A DNA stretch of 36,210 nt from an uncultured Prevotellaceae bacterium (lineage in GTDB: Bacteria; Bacteroidota; Bacteroidia; Bacteroidales; Bacteroidaceae). A program made the translations under genes and the position numbers. The stretch covers positions 1-36,210 of the forward strand of contig CACYKX010000012.1 of the NCBI GenBank assembly GCA_902775075.1, read 5' to 3'. The notes below the pieces were generated by a model. The model searched no databases. It worked only from the letters and a program-made list of their open reading frames with translations, and had not been told where the DNA came from. Positions 15,821 through 24,199 of the stretch are shown here, piece after piece; position 1 is the stretch's first letter, and each line of letters starts with the position of its first letter.

Positions 15821-18358
15821 ATGCAGAAAAAGGTAAAAATCGCTGTGATGGCGTTCTGTTACAGTCCTTTGGTCTTCGCTCAAAATGTAAATTCTGAGAA
15901 TCAAGCTAAAGTTCTTGACGAAAACGCTTTCACTTTCACCGAAGCACAGTTGGGTGAGGATGACAATATGTCTCAGAATGTTACCATCCTAAATTCAACA
16001 AACAATGCGTATGCATCAGAAGTGGGTTTTCTCTTCTCCCCTATGCGTTTCCGTTATCGTGCATTAAACCAGAAGTACAATGAAGTTTATATCAATGGTG
16101 CTTCTATGAACGACATGGAATCTGGACAATTCAGATTCTCTAACATCGGAGGTTTAAACCGTTTCTCTAGAAACGTTGAGTTTGCTCTTCCTTTTGAATC
16201 AAACAACTTCGCTTATGGTAGTATTGCAGGTAGCAACAACTACGATTTTCGTGCTGGAAGCATGGGAGCCGGACAGTATATCTCCCTTGCCGGTGCTAAT
16301 CGCAACTACACACTTCGTGGTATGTATACCTATGCTTCTGGCTTTAACGAGAAAGGTTGGGCTGTAGCTGCTGGTCTTACTTACCGCTGGGCTAACCGTG
16401 GATATGTAGAGGGCACTTTCTATAATGCGCTTTCTTATTTCTTTGGCGTCCAGAAGAAATGGAACAATGGACATTCACTGAGTTTCACAACTTGGGGTAA
16501 CCCTACCGAGCGCTCTACTCAGGGTGCTTCTACCGATGAGGCTTACTGGATGGCTAACGATTATTACTATAATCCATATTGGGGTTATCAGAACGGACAT
16601 AAGCGTAACTCTCGCGTCGTTAACGATTTTGCTCCTTCTGGCATCCTTACTTGGGACTGGGACATCAACGATAAAACGAAGTTGACTACCTCTGTCTTTG
16701 GTAAATATAGTATGTATAAGAGCACTAAGTTGAACTATAACAATGCAGAGAATCCTCAGCCTGACTACTGGAAGAATATGCCTAGTAGCTACTATGATGT
16801 TTGGGGAAGCTACAATGCTGCCGACGAGGCTCAGTGGCAGCGATCTTATGATTACTGGACTAGCATGAAGATACACCGCCAGATCAACTGGGATCGTTTG
16901 TATTATGCCAACGAGCATACTGATGGTGATGCAATCTACTACATACAGGCTAAGCATAACGACAACTTGATGTTGAGCATGTCTTCTGCTTTGACACATA
17001 ACTTTACAGAGAAGCAGACTTTGAATGTTGGTATCAACCTTGCTGCCAACACAGCTCGTCACTATCAGACTATAGACGATCTGCTCGGTGCAAGTGAGTT
17101 CCATAACATCAACACTTATGCCGTTGGTGAGTATGCTCTTTCTAACCCACTCGTTCAGTATGACCTGAACACTGTTGACGCAAATGGTAATGCTAAATCT
17201 GTCGGTGTCGGTGACACCTTCGGTTACGATTACCGACTCAACGAGCGTAAAGCTTTGGGATGGTTAAGTTGGAGCGAGGTATTCGGTATCGCTCACTATA
17301 CTGCTGCTGCCAAGATTGGTTATACAAATATGTATCGTAACGGATATATGCGCAACGGTTTGTTCGCTGACAACTCTTACGGTAAGAGCAGAAAGGCTGA
17401 CTTCGTGGATGGCGGTGTCAAGTTGAGTTCTTCTTTCGCTATGGCTCCTGGTCATACCTTGGCTTTGGGTATCGGATATGAGAAGCATGCGCCAACAGCT
17501 GCTACTGCTTTCTCGGCTCCTGAGATGAACAACGACTTCGTTCTTAACTTGAAGAATGAGAACATCTATAGCGCTGAAGCTAGCTATCAGTTCCAGAACG
17601 GATGGTTACATGCTAACATCGGTGGTTACTATAACTATATGAGTAATGGTACGGAGTGGCAGAACTTCTACTTCGATGATGTTAACTCTTTCACTTACGT
17701 AAGTCTTACCGACCTTCGCAAAGCTTATTATGGTTTAGAGGCTGGCTTGAACGCAAAACTTACTTCATGGTTGAACTTCAAGGCTGTAGGTACTATCAGC
17801 GAGGCTAAATATCTGAACAATGCTACCGCAACATATTTGATCTCTACAAAAGCCAACGTCACTTCAGAGACTGTCTACAGCAAGAATATGCGCGAGAGTG
17901 GTACTCCTCTGAAGGTTGCCAGCTTGGGTCTTGACTATCATCTCGGTGGCTGGTATATCGACTTGAACGCTAACTATTATGATGATATCTATCTCTCTTG
18001 GTCTCCTAGCATGCGCTACGAAAGCACTTTGAAGACTATAAAGAGCATCGACATCAATACCGGTGAATATATCGCTCCTGAACAGGCTAAGGGTAAAGGT
18101 GGTTGGATGGTAGACGGAAGCATCGGCAAGAGCTTCAGACTGAGAAACGGTCATCAGTTGAACTTCAACTTCTCTATAACCAATATTCTGAACAACCAGA
18201 AGATGGTATCAGGCGGTTATGAACAGAGTCGTAGCGACTATACCGTAACCGATGCCGGAGATTACAACAAGGCCCGTACCTATAAGTTCTCTAAGAACAG
18301 CAAGAAGTATTATGTATTCGGTACCAATGGAATGTTCCAGGTATCTTATAGATTCTAA
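15821..18358 (+). CDS. TonB-dependent receptor of a putative nucleic-acid uptake locus
   Basis: The 845-residue outer-membrane protein has a signal peptide ending at VFAQ, a plug-like N-terminal domain (FRYRALNQKYNEVYINGASMNDMESG, then YGSIAGSNNYDFR) and a long aromatic-rich barrel ending MFQVSYRF, with the usual terminal Phe. There is no carboxypeptidase-regulatory-like extension and it is clearly not SusC-type. It is 11 bp from a DUF5689-type lipoprotein gene and co-directional with an OB-fold lipoprotein and a NUC nuclease, so import of nucleic acid fragments or nucleotides is the most economical role. Codons such as AAC, TTC, GGT and CGT dominate in many parts, suggesting strong expression. 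The ligand is inference. Confidence 0.88.
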   Translation: MQKKVKIAVMAFCYSPLVFAQNVNSENQAKVLDENAFTFTEAQLGEDDNMSQNVTILNSTNNAYASEVGFLFSPMRFRYRALNQKYNEVYINGASMNDMESGQFRFSNIGGLNRFSRNVEFALPFESNNFAYGSIAGSNNYDFRAGSMGAGQYISLAGANRNYTLRGMYTYASGFNEKGWAVAAGLTYRWANRGYVEGTFYNALSYFFGVQKKWNNGHSLSFTTWGNPTERSTQGASTDEAYWMANDYYYNPYWGYQNGHKRNSRVVNDFAPSGILTWDWDINDKTKLTTSVFGKYSMYKSTKLNYNNAENPQPDYWKNMPSSYYDVWGSYNAADEAQWQRSYDYWTSMKIHRQINWDRLYYANEHTDGDAIYYIQAKHNDNLMLSMSSALTHNFTEKQTLNVGINLAANTARHYQTIDDLLGASEFHNINTYAVGEYALSNPLVQYDLNTVDANGNAKSVGVGDTFGYDYRLNERKALGWLSWSEVFGIAHYTAAAKIGYTNMYRNGYMRNGLFADNSYGKSRKADFVDGGVKLSSSFAMAPGHTLALGIGYEKHAPTAATAFSAPEMNNDFVLNLKNENIYSAEASYQFQNGWLHANIGGYYNYMSNGTEWQNFYFDDVNSFTYVSLTDLRKAYYGLEAGLNAKLTSWLNFKAVGTISEAKYLNNATATYLISTKANVTSETVYSKNMRESGTPLKVASLGLDYHLGGWYIDLNANYYDDIYLSWSPSMRYESTLKTIKSIDINTGEYIAPEQAKGKGGWMVDGSIGKSFRLRNGHQLNFNFSITNILNNQKMVSGGYEQSRSDYTVTDAGDYNKARTYKFSKNSKKYYVFGTNGMFQVSYRF

Positions 18359-18369
18359 AATAGAAAATC

Positions 18370-19689
18370 ATGAAGAAATTTAAATATATCGCATTAGGAC
18401 TCACGGGGCTGCTCTTCGCATCTTGTATGGGTGCAGACTATGCTGATCCGGACGATAGCATTCCACCATATGGTAACAATTCTATCATAGGAACCAATAT
18501 CATCAGCATCGACTCTTTGAAAAATATCAAGGAGTATGCTAATGCTATCGATAACAATGGCTATAAACTCATCGACCAGGATATCCAAATCAAGGGTATC
18601 GTAACGGGTAACGATAAGATGGGAAATATCTATAAGGAGATTTCTCTACAAGATAAGACGGGTGCTATCTTGATTCGCGTAAATCAGGGTGGACTCTTCG
18701 CTACTCTCCCTGTAGGTCAGGAGGTTCTCATCAATCTGAAAGACTTATACATCGGTGGATATGGCAAACAGGCTCAGCTCGGTTTGCTGTATAATGGTTC
18801 GGTAGGTTATATCGACCGCTATAGCTTCAACAAGTTCTATCGTCTGATGGGTAATCCAGACAAGGCTAAGGCTGAGGCTCTTGCCGAGGAATTCGACTTA
18901 AGCAAGGTTAGCGATGAGGCTTATCTCAAGAAGAATGCCGGTAAACTGATGTATATTAAGAATGTGGCTTTCTCTGACGCTAACGGTAAGAATACATACG
19001 CTCCTAAAGGTAGCGACCAAAGCATTAACCGTGGTTTGAAGAATGCAAAGACTAGTCAGAACATTTCTACTTCCAACTTGGTGGTACGCACAAGTACTTA
19101 TGCTAAGTTTGCTAATGAGGTGTTACCAAGTGGTAGCGTGGACATCACGGGTATCTTCACACGATTCAACAAGACTTTCCAGATCTTGCTCCGCGGAACT
19201 GATTCTACAGAGATCTGCCCAAGTCTGAAACCTTTCCTCACTGAATCATTCGGTGAAAGCCAGGGGCAATTCTCCATCGACAACATTGCATTGAGCGAAG
19301 GTGTTGACCATGTGTGGGCATGGGCTTCTGCACAATATGGAATGAAGGCTTCTGCTAATATCAGCAAAAAGAATTATGCTACACAGAGCCGTTTGGTTTC
19401 TCCTGCTATCGACTTGAGCAAAGCAAAGGGTGCTACCTTGACTTTCGATCAGGCAGGTAAATTCTTCAGCACTTATGCCAACGACTGCAAAGTTCAGGTG
19501 TCTACAGACTTAAAGAACTGGACTGACCTTACTGTCTCTGAAGAGTTGACGGGTCAGAACTGGAACTTCGTGACAACGACTTGCGACTTAAAACCTTATG
19601 TCGGCAAGACTATCTATATCGGATTCCTTTACACCAGTACTGCTGAAGCTGCTGCGACATGGGAAATTAAGAATGTAACAGTAGAATAA
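18370..19689 (+). CDS. DUF5689-type surface lipoprotein with C-terminal jelly-roll domain
   Basis: The 439-residue lipoprotein has lipobox FASC (C19). The N-terminal half holds an OB-fold-like DUF5689 unit (IQIKGIVTGNDKMGNIYKEISLQDKTGAI, then LPVGQEVLINLKDLYIGGYG). The C-terminal part (about 290-439) resembles the choice-of-anchor-J type: SQGQFSIDNI, SRLVSPAIDLS, ATLTFDQAGKFF, and ATWEIKNVTVE at the end. It is probably anchored in the outer membrane beside the receptor encoded 11 bp upstream. OB folds commonly bind nucleic acids or sugars, which fits the nuclease neighbours. Binding of nucleic acid is inference. Confidence 0.8.
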   Translation: MKKFKYIALGLTGLLFASCMGADYADPDDSIPPYGNNSIIGTNIISIDSLKNIKEYANAIDNNGYKLIDQDIQIKGIVTGNDKMGNIYKEISLQDKTGAILIRVNQGGLFATLPVGQEVLINLKDLYIGGYGKQAQLGLLYNGSVGYIDRYSFNKFYRLMGNPDKAKAEALAEEFDLSKVSDEAYLKKNAGKLMYIKNVAFSDANGKNTYAPKGSDQSINRGLKNAKTSQNISTSNLVVRTSTYAKFANEVLPSGSVDITGIFTRFNKTFQILLRGTDSTEICPSLKPFLTESFGESQGQFSIDNIALSEGVDHVWAWASAQYGMKASANISKKNYATQSRLVSPAIDLSKAKGATLTFDQAGKFFSTYANDCKVQVSTDLKNWTDLTVSEELTGQNWNFVTTTCDLKPYVGKTIYIGFLYTSTAEAAATWEIKNVTVE

Positions 19690-19723
19690 TACTCATCAAG
19701 TAAAAAAACAAAAAACAATAAAT

Positions 19724-21040
19724 ATGAAAAAGCTTATTTGTTCAATGTTTGCATTGGCAATGACTGCCATGACATTCGTAAGTTGTGAGGATGTTCCTAT
19801 GCCTTACACTCTTCCTACCGATAATGGTGGAAAAACCGAAGATACCGTTGCTGCTACCGGTACCGGTACTCAGGCTGACCCTTACAACGTAGCTGCTGCA
19901 GTAAAGTTGATCAAAGGTCTTGAGGCTGGCGCACAGACTGAAACTGCTATCTACGTAAAAGGTAAGGTGAAGAGTTTCGCTAGCGACTATGCTTCTGCTA
20001 TCAGCGGATTCGGTAACGCTAACTATTATATCACCGATGATGGCAACAACGAGTTGTACATCTTTCAGAGCTATTACTTAGGTGGTGCGAAATTTACTTC
20101 AGCAGACCAGCTCAAGGAGGGTGACGAGGTTGTTATCTATGGTAAGTTCGTAAACTATAAGGGTAACACTCCTGAGACTGTAGGTAAGGGCGCTTCTCAT
20201 ATCTATTCTCTGAATGGCAAGACTTCTTCTACCAACACTCCTACTGTTACCGAGGAACAGAAAGGTGATGGTACTCTGGCTAAGCCTTACAATCCTGCTG
20301 CAGCATACGTAAAAGCTTCTTCTCTCGACGCTGAGGGTAAGATCGAAAACGTTTATGTTTCTGGTATCGTTTCTAAAGTTGAGGTGAGCACACAGTATGG
20401 TAACGCTACTTACACCATCTCTGAGGATGGCAAGACTACCGGTACTCAATTCTCTATCTACCGCGGTTTGTATCTCGAGGGTGCTAAGTTCACATCTGCC
20501 GACCAGTTGAAGGTTGGTCAGAAGGTTGTTGTATTGGGTACTCTTGTAAACTACATGGGTAACACTCCTCAGATGACAAAAGATAGTAAGTTGATCTCTG
20601 TCGAAGGTGAGGGTACTGCTACTGAGGCTGACGATGAAATCGCTGTAAGCAGCTTCGGTTTGGACAACAACAAAGATTGGGGCACACAGACTATGGCTGA
20701 TGGAACCAAGATTATCGCTAATAAGGGTACCGGAAGCAATGCTCCTAAGTATTATAGTGCAAGCAATGGTACTATCCGTATGTATCCTGGTAACTCTCTG
20801 ACCTTTGAGGCTACCAAGAAGATTGAAAGCATCGTATTCACATGCGACAGCAGCAATGGTACAAACTATACTGCAGAAGGTAAGGCTACTGCTTCTCCTG
20901 GCACTATCGCCCTCAACGGGCTTGTATATACCGTCAGTGGAATCAACAACACTAAGGTGACGATCACTAATGGTAATACAGCTACCGGAAGTAAAACTCA
21001 GCTCAGAATAAAAAGCTTCAAGATCGTCTACGCTAAGTAA
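19724..21040 (+). CDS. Lipoprotein with duplicated OB-fold-like domains
   Basis: The 438-residue lipoprotein has lipobox FVSC (C21). Two clear tandem repeats follow, about residues 47-166 and 181-296. They share GTxxxPYN, an IYVKGKV/VYVSGIV strand, NYYITDDG/TYTISEDG, LGGAKFTSADQLKEGDEVV / LEGAKFTSADQLKVGQKVV and VNYKGNTP/VNYMGNTP. The pattern fits an OB-fold-like nucleic-acid-binding module. A third, unrelated beta domain (about 305-438, ending IKSFKIVYAK) follows. It is the third gene of the rightward operon, 34 bp after the DUF5689 gene. A surface receptor for extracellular nucleic acid is plausible, not proven. Confidence 0.8.
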   Translation: MKKLICSMFALAMTAMTFVSCEDVPMPYTLPTDNGGKTEDTVAATGTGTQADPYNVAAAVKLIKGLEAGAQTETAIYVKGKVKSFASDYASAISGFGNANYYITDDGNNELYIFQSYYLGGAKFTSADQLKEGDEVVIYGKFVNYKGNTPETVGKGASHIYSLNGKTSSTNTPTVTEEQKGDGTLAKPYNPAAAYVKASSLDAEGKIENVYVSGIVSKVEVSTQYGNATYTISEDGKTTGTQFSIYRGLYLEGAKFTSADQLKVGQKVVVLGTLVNYMGNTPQMTKDSKLISVEGEGTATEADDEIAVSSFGLDNNKDWGTQTMADGTKIIANKGTGSNAPKYYSASNGTIRMYPGNSLTFEATKKIESIVFTCDSSNGTNYTAEGKATASPGTIALNGLVYTVSGINNTKVTITNGNTATGSKTQLRIKSFKIVYAK

Positions 21041-21088
21041 TTTAGATAAACTTTCATAAAAAATAAAGGTAGGATGCGAAAATCTTTG

Positions 21089-21096
21089 TATTTTTG
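21089..21096 (+). promoter_or_regulatory. Internal -7 element before the NUC nuclease gene
   Basis: TATTTTTG then CA lies 22 bp before the ATG at 21119. It suggests the nuclease can also be transcribed apart from the receptor operon, and it decides against the upstream ATG at 21074. Confidence 0.55.
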
Positions 21097-21118
21097 CATC
21101 CTATTATTTTTTATACGT

Positions 21119-22063
21119 ATGAAAAGAAATAAGGTTTACCTCATAGCCCTTGCAGTTCTGACAGTTCTCGCAGGATGCAGTAACGATTCTGATAACATTG
21201 GTAATGGTAGTAGCAACGAAATCAACATCAACAGGAATGTTGTAACCGACAATCTACCTTCTGAAGTTACACGACTGGAGTTTCCGAAACTAAAAAACGG
21301 AAACAATTACGTCATTGTACACTATGCAAAAGAACCGGGAGGTACGAACAAGGACGTTAACTATGCCGTGGAATGGGATACTAAAAAGAAGGCTAACAGA
21401 TGGACTTGCTATATCATGACAACAAATAATCAGCAGGACATCGTCAAAAGAAAGCTCTATACGTCAACAGCTGACCAATATCCACAAGACCCGAATCTGC
21501 CAAATTCATACCGATACTCCACAGACCCTTTCAGAGGTTCCAGATATGACCACGGACATCTATGTCCGTCAGCAGACCGATTATACTCAAGAGACGCAAA
21601 CGATCAAACTTTCTATCTGACGAATATGATTCCGCAACCTCATGACTTTAATGCTGGTATGTGGGAGAAAATGGAAGCTGAAGTAAGAAGACTCCTAGAA
21701 AAGCAAGTAAGCTTTGATTTGAGTCATTACAAGGTTGACAAAGATACTTTGTTCGTCGTAAAAGGTGGCACAATGGATAAGAGCGACCAAATAGCAAGGA
21801 CGCTCAGCAATGGCTTGATCGTGCCAAAATATAATTATTGCGCTCTTCTCATGAAATGCCATGATGGATATATGGCCATGGGATTCTGGTTCGACCAAAC
21901 TAAAAACTATTCGGATTCTGATAAACCAGAGAACTATATCGTAAACATCGATGAACTGGAATCTCTCACAGGGATAGACTTCTTCTGTAACCTACCCGAT
22001 GAGATTGAAAATCGTATAGAAGGACTTCCACGGGAAAACTTGAAAAGAATCTGGGGATACTAA
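21119..22063 (+). CDS. DNA/RNA non-specific endonuclease (NUC family) lipoprotein
   Basis: The product of 314 residues starts MKRNKVYLIALAVLTVLAGC, a lipoprotein signal with C20, so the enzyme is probably tethered to the envelope. The NUC domain has YDHGHLCPSADR (about 143-154), where the second His is the general base; the usual DRGH is DHGH here. TNMIPQPHDFNAGMW gives the metal-binding Asn. WFDQ, YIVNIDELE and TGIDFFCNLPD complete the domain as in bacterial homologues. Such enzymes cleave DNA and RNA with Mg2+. The start at 21119 is chosen over 21074 because of the -7 box at 21089. It sits 78 bp after the OB-fold lipoprotein gene and fits a role of cutting captured nucleic acid. Confidence 0.92.
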   Translation: MKRNKVYLIALAVLTVLAGCSNDSDNIGNGSSNEININRNVVTDNLPSEVTRLEFPKLKNGNNYVIVHYAKEPGGTNKDVNYAVEWDTKKKANRWTCYIMTTNNQQDIVKRKLYTSTADQYPQDPNLPNSYRYSTDPFRGSRYDHGHLCPSADRLYSRDANDQTFYLTNMIPQPHDFNAGMWEKMEAEVRRLLEKQVSFDLSHYKVDKDTLFVVKGGTMDKSDQIARTLSNGLIVPKYNYCALLMKCHDGYMAMGFWFDQTKNYSDSDKPENYIVNIDELESLTGIDFFCNLPDEIENRIEGLPRENLKRIWGY

Positions 22064-22120
22064 CAACTCTCGTGGTTCCTTTAAAATATATTGATAATAT
22101 GCAAATATCTCGCAAATTAT

Positions 22121-22151
22121 TTGCAAATTCAAAGAAATTTTCGTAAATTTG
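22121..22151 (+). promoter_or_regulatory. Promoter of rpmE2 with phased GCAAAT repeats
   Basis: TTG at 22121-22123 and TAAATTTG at 22144-22151 are 20 bp apart, a full Bacteroidetes promoter. GCAAAT occurs at 22101, 22112 and 22123, exactly 11 bp apart, overlapping the upstream element. A 5' leader of about 75 bases follows. Confidence 0.75.
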
Positions 22152-22232
22152 CGCCCGATTACGCTCTAAGAGTCGTAAAAGACCCCGAAACGTGATATAA
22201 CATTATTAATAATATTATAATTTTAAATTAAA

Positions 22233-22484
22233 ATGAAAAAAGGTATTCATCCAGAAGACTATCGTCCCGTCGTATTTAAGGATATGTCCAACGGCGATAT
22301 GTTCCTTTCACGTTCTACATGCAAGACTACAGATACAGTAGAATTTGAAGGTGAGACTTACCCAGTAGTAAAGATTGAAATCTCAAGCACTTCTCACCCA
22401 TTCTATACAGGTAAGAGCAAGCTTGTTGATACTGCAGGTCGTGTTGACCGCTTCATGAACCGTTACGGTAAGTTGAAGAAGTAA
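22233..22484 (+). CDS. rpmE2: 50S ribosomal protein L31 type B
   Basis: The 83-residue protein starts [21 protein letters not shown] and contains SSTHPFYTGK-like [21 protein letters not shown] and FMNRYG, the diagnostic parts of type B L31. It lacks the CxxC zinc ribbon of type A and has a single Cys. It is monocistronic, between its own promoter and an intrinsic terminator. It is part of the large ribosomal subunit at the subunit bridge. Confidence 0.97.
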   Translation: MKKGIHPEDYRPVVFKDMSNGDMFLSRSTCKTTDTVEFEGETYPVVKIEISSTSHPFYTGKSKLVDTAGRVDRFMNRYGKLKK

Positions 22485-22520
22485 TATATACCTTTTTGAT
22501 TTAAGGATATATTAAGTACG

Positions 22521-22569
22521 AAAGTGCATTTAGACGTAGTTGCATATGCGTTTGAATGCACTTTTTCTA
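22521..22569 (+). terminator. Intrinsic terminator of rpmE2
   Basis: AAAGTGCATT (22521-22530) pairs with AATGCACTTT (22555-22564), with an inner GCATATGC palindrome, and a T-run follows, about 40 bp after the rpmE2 stop. Confidence 0.75.
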
Positions 22570-22576
22570 TGCCCAT

Positions 22577-22609
22577 AAAAAAAGGTCGTACAACTCTCGT
22601 TGCACGACC
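22577..22609 (-). terminator. Intrinsic terminator of the aromatic-rich lipoprotein gene
   Basis: On the minus strand GGTCGT and ACGACC with inner GTTG/CAAC and a four-base loop are followed by seven T. It lies 40 bp after the stop at 22650. Confidence 0.75.
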
Positions 22610-22649
22610 CACAGCTAATCTCAAGTTAATTCTCGCAAGTGGAGTTTTG

Positions 22650-23354
22650 TTATCTCCTTATCAATTTCTTTTCACCCTTTATCTCTTGCTTCTGTAAATC
22701 CGTACTACCGAAATTGCGAATAGAAGAAGCCCTCGTTGAAGACTTGGCGCTCTCTGTACGGGTCAAGTCGATATAAATCATATCTTTGTTGTTGGTCCCT
22801 GCCATATATCCTCTGAAGATACCTGTAGATTCTTCTAGACGGAAACCATAAGTGCTGGCACTGATGTCCATCACATAAGTAGATCCACTGGCATACTTTA
22901 TATATATGTTACCATTATAGTCGATATACCAAGTAAACTCTAAAGTCTGTCTCTCATTTCCCGATACGTCTATCTCCACACCTGTACCTTTGATCGCATT
23001 AGTATTCGCCTGTACGAATGTCATCGCTACATCAAAAGAAGCTTGTTCACCAGTAGTTCCGTTAGTAAACTGCATCTGTCCGGTCCACTTACCACTCAAC
23101 ACCTGAGCCTCATCGAGAAGGGTGTTACCTTGCTGTCCGCCACCATTATAGTTTCCACCATTGTTGTAATAACCGTTATTCCAGTTATAATAGCCATTAC
23201 TATATCCATACCACCATGGTGTATGGTCGCCATACCAAGGTCTGTCATACCAATAGCCACTATCATCATACCAGTAGTCGCTATCACAACTTGTCATCAT
23301 AAGAGGCGATGTTGCTACCATCAGCATCAATATAAAATGAGTAAACCTTTTCAT
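22650..23354 (-). CDS. Lipoprotein with Tyr/Trp/Asn/Gly-rich segment
   Basis: The 234-residue lipoprotein has lipobox MMTSC (C23). Residues about 27-76 are low-complexity and aromatic (runs such as YWYDDSGYWYDRPWYG and NGYYNNGGNYNGGG). A beta-rich domain follows: VLSGKWTGQMQF, FTWYIDYNGNIYIKY and GYMAGTNNKDMIYIDLTR. The same G-W-G start and GYxxG...IDL end occur in the neighbouring lipoprotein (23494-23970), so the two are paralogues. The C-terminus is basic (KGEKKLIRR). The family is not recognised; a lipocalin-like barrel is possible. The aromatic tract may extend the domain from the membrane or bind carbohydrate or peptidoglycan; that is a guess. Confidence 0.8.
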   Translation of the reverse strand: MKRFTHFILMLMVATSPLMMTSCDSDYWYDDSGYWYDRPWYGDHTPWWYGYSNGYYNWNNGYYNNGGNYNGGGQQGNTLLDEAQVLSGKWTGQMQFTNGTTGEQASFDVAMTFVQANTNAIKGTGVEIDVSGNERQTLEFTWYIDYNGNIYIKYASGSTYVMDISASTYGFRLEESTGIFRGYMAGTNNKDMIYIDLTRTESAKSSTRASSIRNFGSTDLQKQEIKGEKKLIRR

Positions 23355-23397
23355 ATCTTTCCATTTTTAAGTTCTACTTTTATCTTGTTTTCAATAG

Positions 23398-23405
23398 CAA
23401 AAGTA
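23398..23405 (-). promoter_or_regulatory. -7 element of the aromatic-rich lipoprotein gene
   Basis: The minus strand reads TACTTTTG then C at 23398-23405, about 43 bp before the start at 23354. No clear -33 TTG at the usual distance. Confidence 0.5.
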
Positions 23406-23409
23406 AACA

Positions 23410-23458
23410 AAATCCCCATAGCTAGATAGTATTTTTTCCTATTTTGCTATGGGGATTT
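23410..23458 (-). terminator. Hairpin between the two paralogous lipoprotein genes
   Basis: A perfect 13-bp inverted repeat, AAATCCCCATAGC (23410-23422) and GCTATGGGGATTT (23446-23458), has a 23-base loop. On the minus strand it is followed by TTTTGTTT, so it probably ends the 23494-23970 transcript. Its closeness to the next promoter also allows an operator role. Confidence 0.55.
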
Positions 23459-23493
23459 CCCTATTCTATTTAGTAAGTTGCCGATATGTCTGT

Positions 23494-23970
23494 TTATCGC
23501 TTGTTTTCTATCGCCCCTTTGGCATAACTATCATAGTTTCTGCTATCAGAGATTAGGTCAATATTGACGTTACGCCCAGATCCATCATCAATATAACCAC
23601 GGAGATGACCACCATCGGTCGTGATGCCATAGATATAGAACCTGCGACCATTCTCAAAAGTGATCTCTACCTCACTACCCTTTACCCAATATTCAAAACG
23701 AGAACGAGAAGCACTCTGATTATTACGAGTGAAATCTATCTCATAACCATGACCATGACGAGAACCTAGGTCTCCACTAAAATGAAAGATGGTGTAATAA
23801 TCGCCTCCTTGATCCAAACTCCACCAACTCTTATAGTAATTGGTAGAAATCGTACCTCTCCACGTGCCTTGGATATTCATTGCAATCATCTGATCTTCAT
23901 CACATGATGTAAAACACATGCTCATCAATGCTACAAATGCTATTGATAATAAAATCGAAAGTCTTTTCAT
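23494..23970 (-). CDS. Small lipoprotein, paralogue of the aromatic-rich lipoprotein
   Basis: The product of 158 residues starts MKRLSILLSIAFVALMSMCFTSC, a lipoprotein signal with C23. The mature part has MNIQGTWRGTIST, WSLDQGGDYYTIF, FEYWVKGSEVEITFENGRRFYIYG and HLRGYIDDGSGRNVNIDL. The order matches the C-terminal domain of its neighbour (22650-23354) but the aromatic tract is absent. The start at 23970 is chosen because the ATG at 24006 lies within the -7 box. It is divergent from the HTCS gene and could be one of its targets. Function unknown. Confidence 0.8.
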   Translation of the reverse strand: MKRLSILLSIAFVALMSMCFTSCDEDQMIAMNIQGTWRGTISTNYYKSWWSLDQGGDYYTIFHFSGDLGSRHGHGYEIDFTRNNQSASRSRFEYWVKGSEVEITFENGRRFYIYGITTDGGHLRGYIDDGSGRNVNIDLISDSRNYDSYAKGAIENKR

Positions 23971-24003
23971 AACTGTTTTTTTATTAATATTTAGTTTATG
24001 TTG

Positions 24004-24011
24004 CAAAGGTA
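24004..24011 (-). promoter_or_regulatory. -7 element of the small lipoprotein gene
   Basis: The minus strand reads TACCTTTG at 24004-24011, 34 bp before the ATG at 23970. A TTG at 24034-24036 is 22 bp upstream, slightly longer than usual. Confidence 0.6.
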
Positions 24012-24199
24012 GAAATTATTTCCCGCCTAGACTCAAGAATATTCATATTATTCGTATAGAATTCCCCATTTTATCAGAGGAAATCCCTATAAATGTTGAA
24101 AAAAGAGGAAAAACACTTGCTTTTATAAATTTTAATTATTATTTTTACTCCCAAAACAGTATTCGCATTTGATCATCAGACTTATTTAATACCAACGGA

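Noticed and set aside
16475..17104. Minus-strand ORF of 209 codons
   Set aside because: It is a shadow of the TonB receptor gene on the other strand, favoured by the codon bias of that gene.
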